Positions 29,605 through 29,848 of a DNA stretch of 29,848 nucleotides are shown here, piece by piece; position 1 is the stretch's first letter, and every line of letters begins with the position of its first letter. The stretch spans positions 1 to 29,848 of the forward strand of contig QUTJ01031840.1 of NCBI GenBank assembly GCA_003573635.1, read 5' to 3'. Below the pieces are notes generated by a model. It ran no database searches. It was not told where the DNA came from and was given only the letters and a program-made list of their open reading frames with translations. The stretch is from Goniomonas avonlea (lineage: Eukaryota; Cryptophyceae; Goniomonadida; Goniomonadaceae). The translations under genes were made by a program, and so were the position numbers.

Positions 29605-29848
29605 GTGAGTCCTTGAGAAATGTCCTCTTGCCACAGTCATCAAACAAAAGGCTGCATTAGCAGTTTCAAACCTCAGCTTACACGTGCACACACACACACA
29701 ACTCTTGGAGCGTGTCCACGACAGCCAGCCTTATCCTCACTCACCATCACGCATTCTGGTTCTGCTCCGGTGAGAATCTGACTGGCCCACTCTCGGACAA
29801 TGTTCGCGCATCAAATTTGTTAGGGAGGGAGGAAGGGGGGGGGGGAGG

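Overview
The window is eukaryotic nuclear DNA, most likely from a free-living protist with a GC-rich genome. The genes hold many short spliceosomal introns (43 to 456 nt, GT-AG with one GC-AG). TAA, TAG and TGA all act as stops, so the code looks standard. The gene content mixes endosomal/ESCRT parts (FYVE, UEV, RING), a bacterial-type AI-2E permease and two-component receiver (REC) domains joined to a MAPKKK-type kinase. Animals lack REC proteins, so a metazoan is unlikely. I cannot name the lineage; a stramenopile, cryptophyte, haptophyte or apusomonad-like protist would all fit. All gene models below were assembled by eye from reading frames, splice signals and intron phase.

Layout, left to right. 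1-1007: a possible 3' end of a gene running off the left edge, then low-complexity DNA. 1008-2200 (-): a four-exon gene of unknown function. 2610-5441 (+): an AI-2E/PerM-family membrane transporter, divergent from the previous gene. 5442-7579: 2.1 kb without a convincing gene but rich in tandem repeats and hairpins. 7580-8776 (-): a coiled-coil protein ending in a complete FYVE zinc finger. 8985-10110 (+): a UEV (TSG101-like) domain fused to an IAP-type RING finger, divergent from the FYVE gene across 208 bp. 10557-11521 (-): a CCDC174-like coiled-coil protein. 11522-12933: intergenic repeats.

12934-28378 (-) is the centrepiece: one 15.4 kb gene of 15 exons whose phases all agree. It predicts a 4,083-residue protein with 18 tandem REC domains, an acidic linker with repeated F-[N/D]-W-G-A-V motifs, a helical segment of unknown type, about seven leucine-rich repeats and an intact MAPKKK-like Ser/Thr kinase. 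Ten RECs keep the phospho-acceptor Asp; eight carry Ser or Asn there. In yeast a REC protein (Ssk1) docks on a separate MAPKKK (Ssk2/Ssk22); here both halves of such a relay appear to sit in one polypeptide. I know of no described protein with this architecture.

28627 to the right edge (+): a Ser/Pro-rich protein with short helical repeats, divergent from the giant gene across 248 bp and cut by the window end.

Three divergent gene pairs (2200/2610, 8776/8985, 28378/28627) suggest shared promoter regions. The FYVE/UEV-RING pair makes functional sense because both halves act at endosomes.
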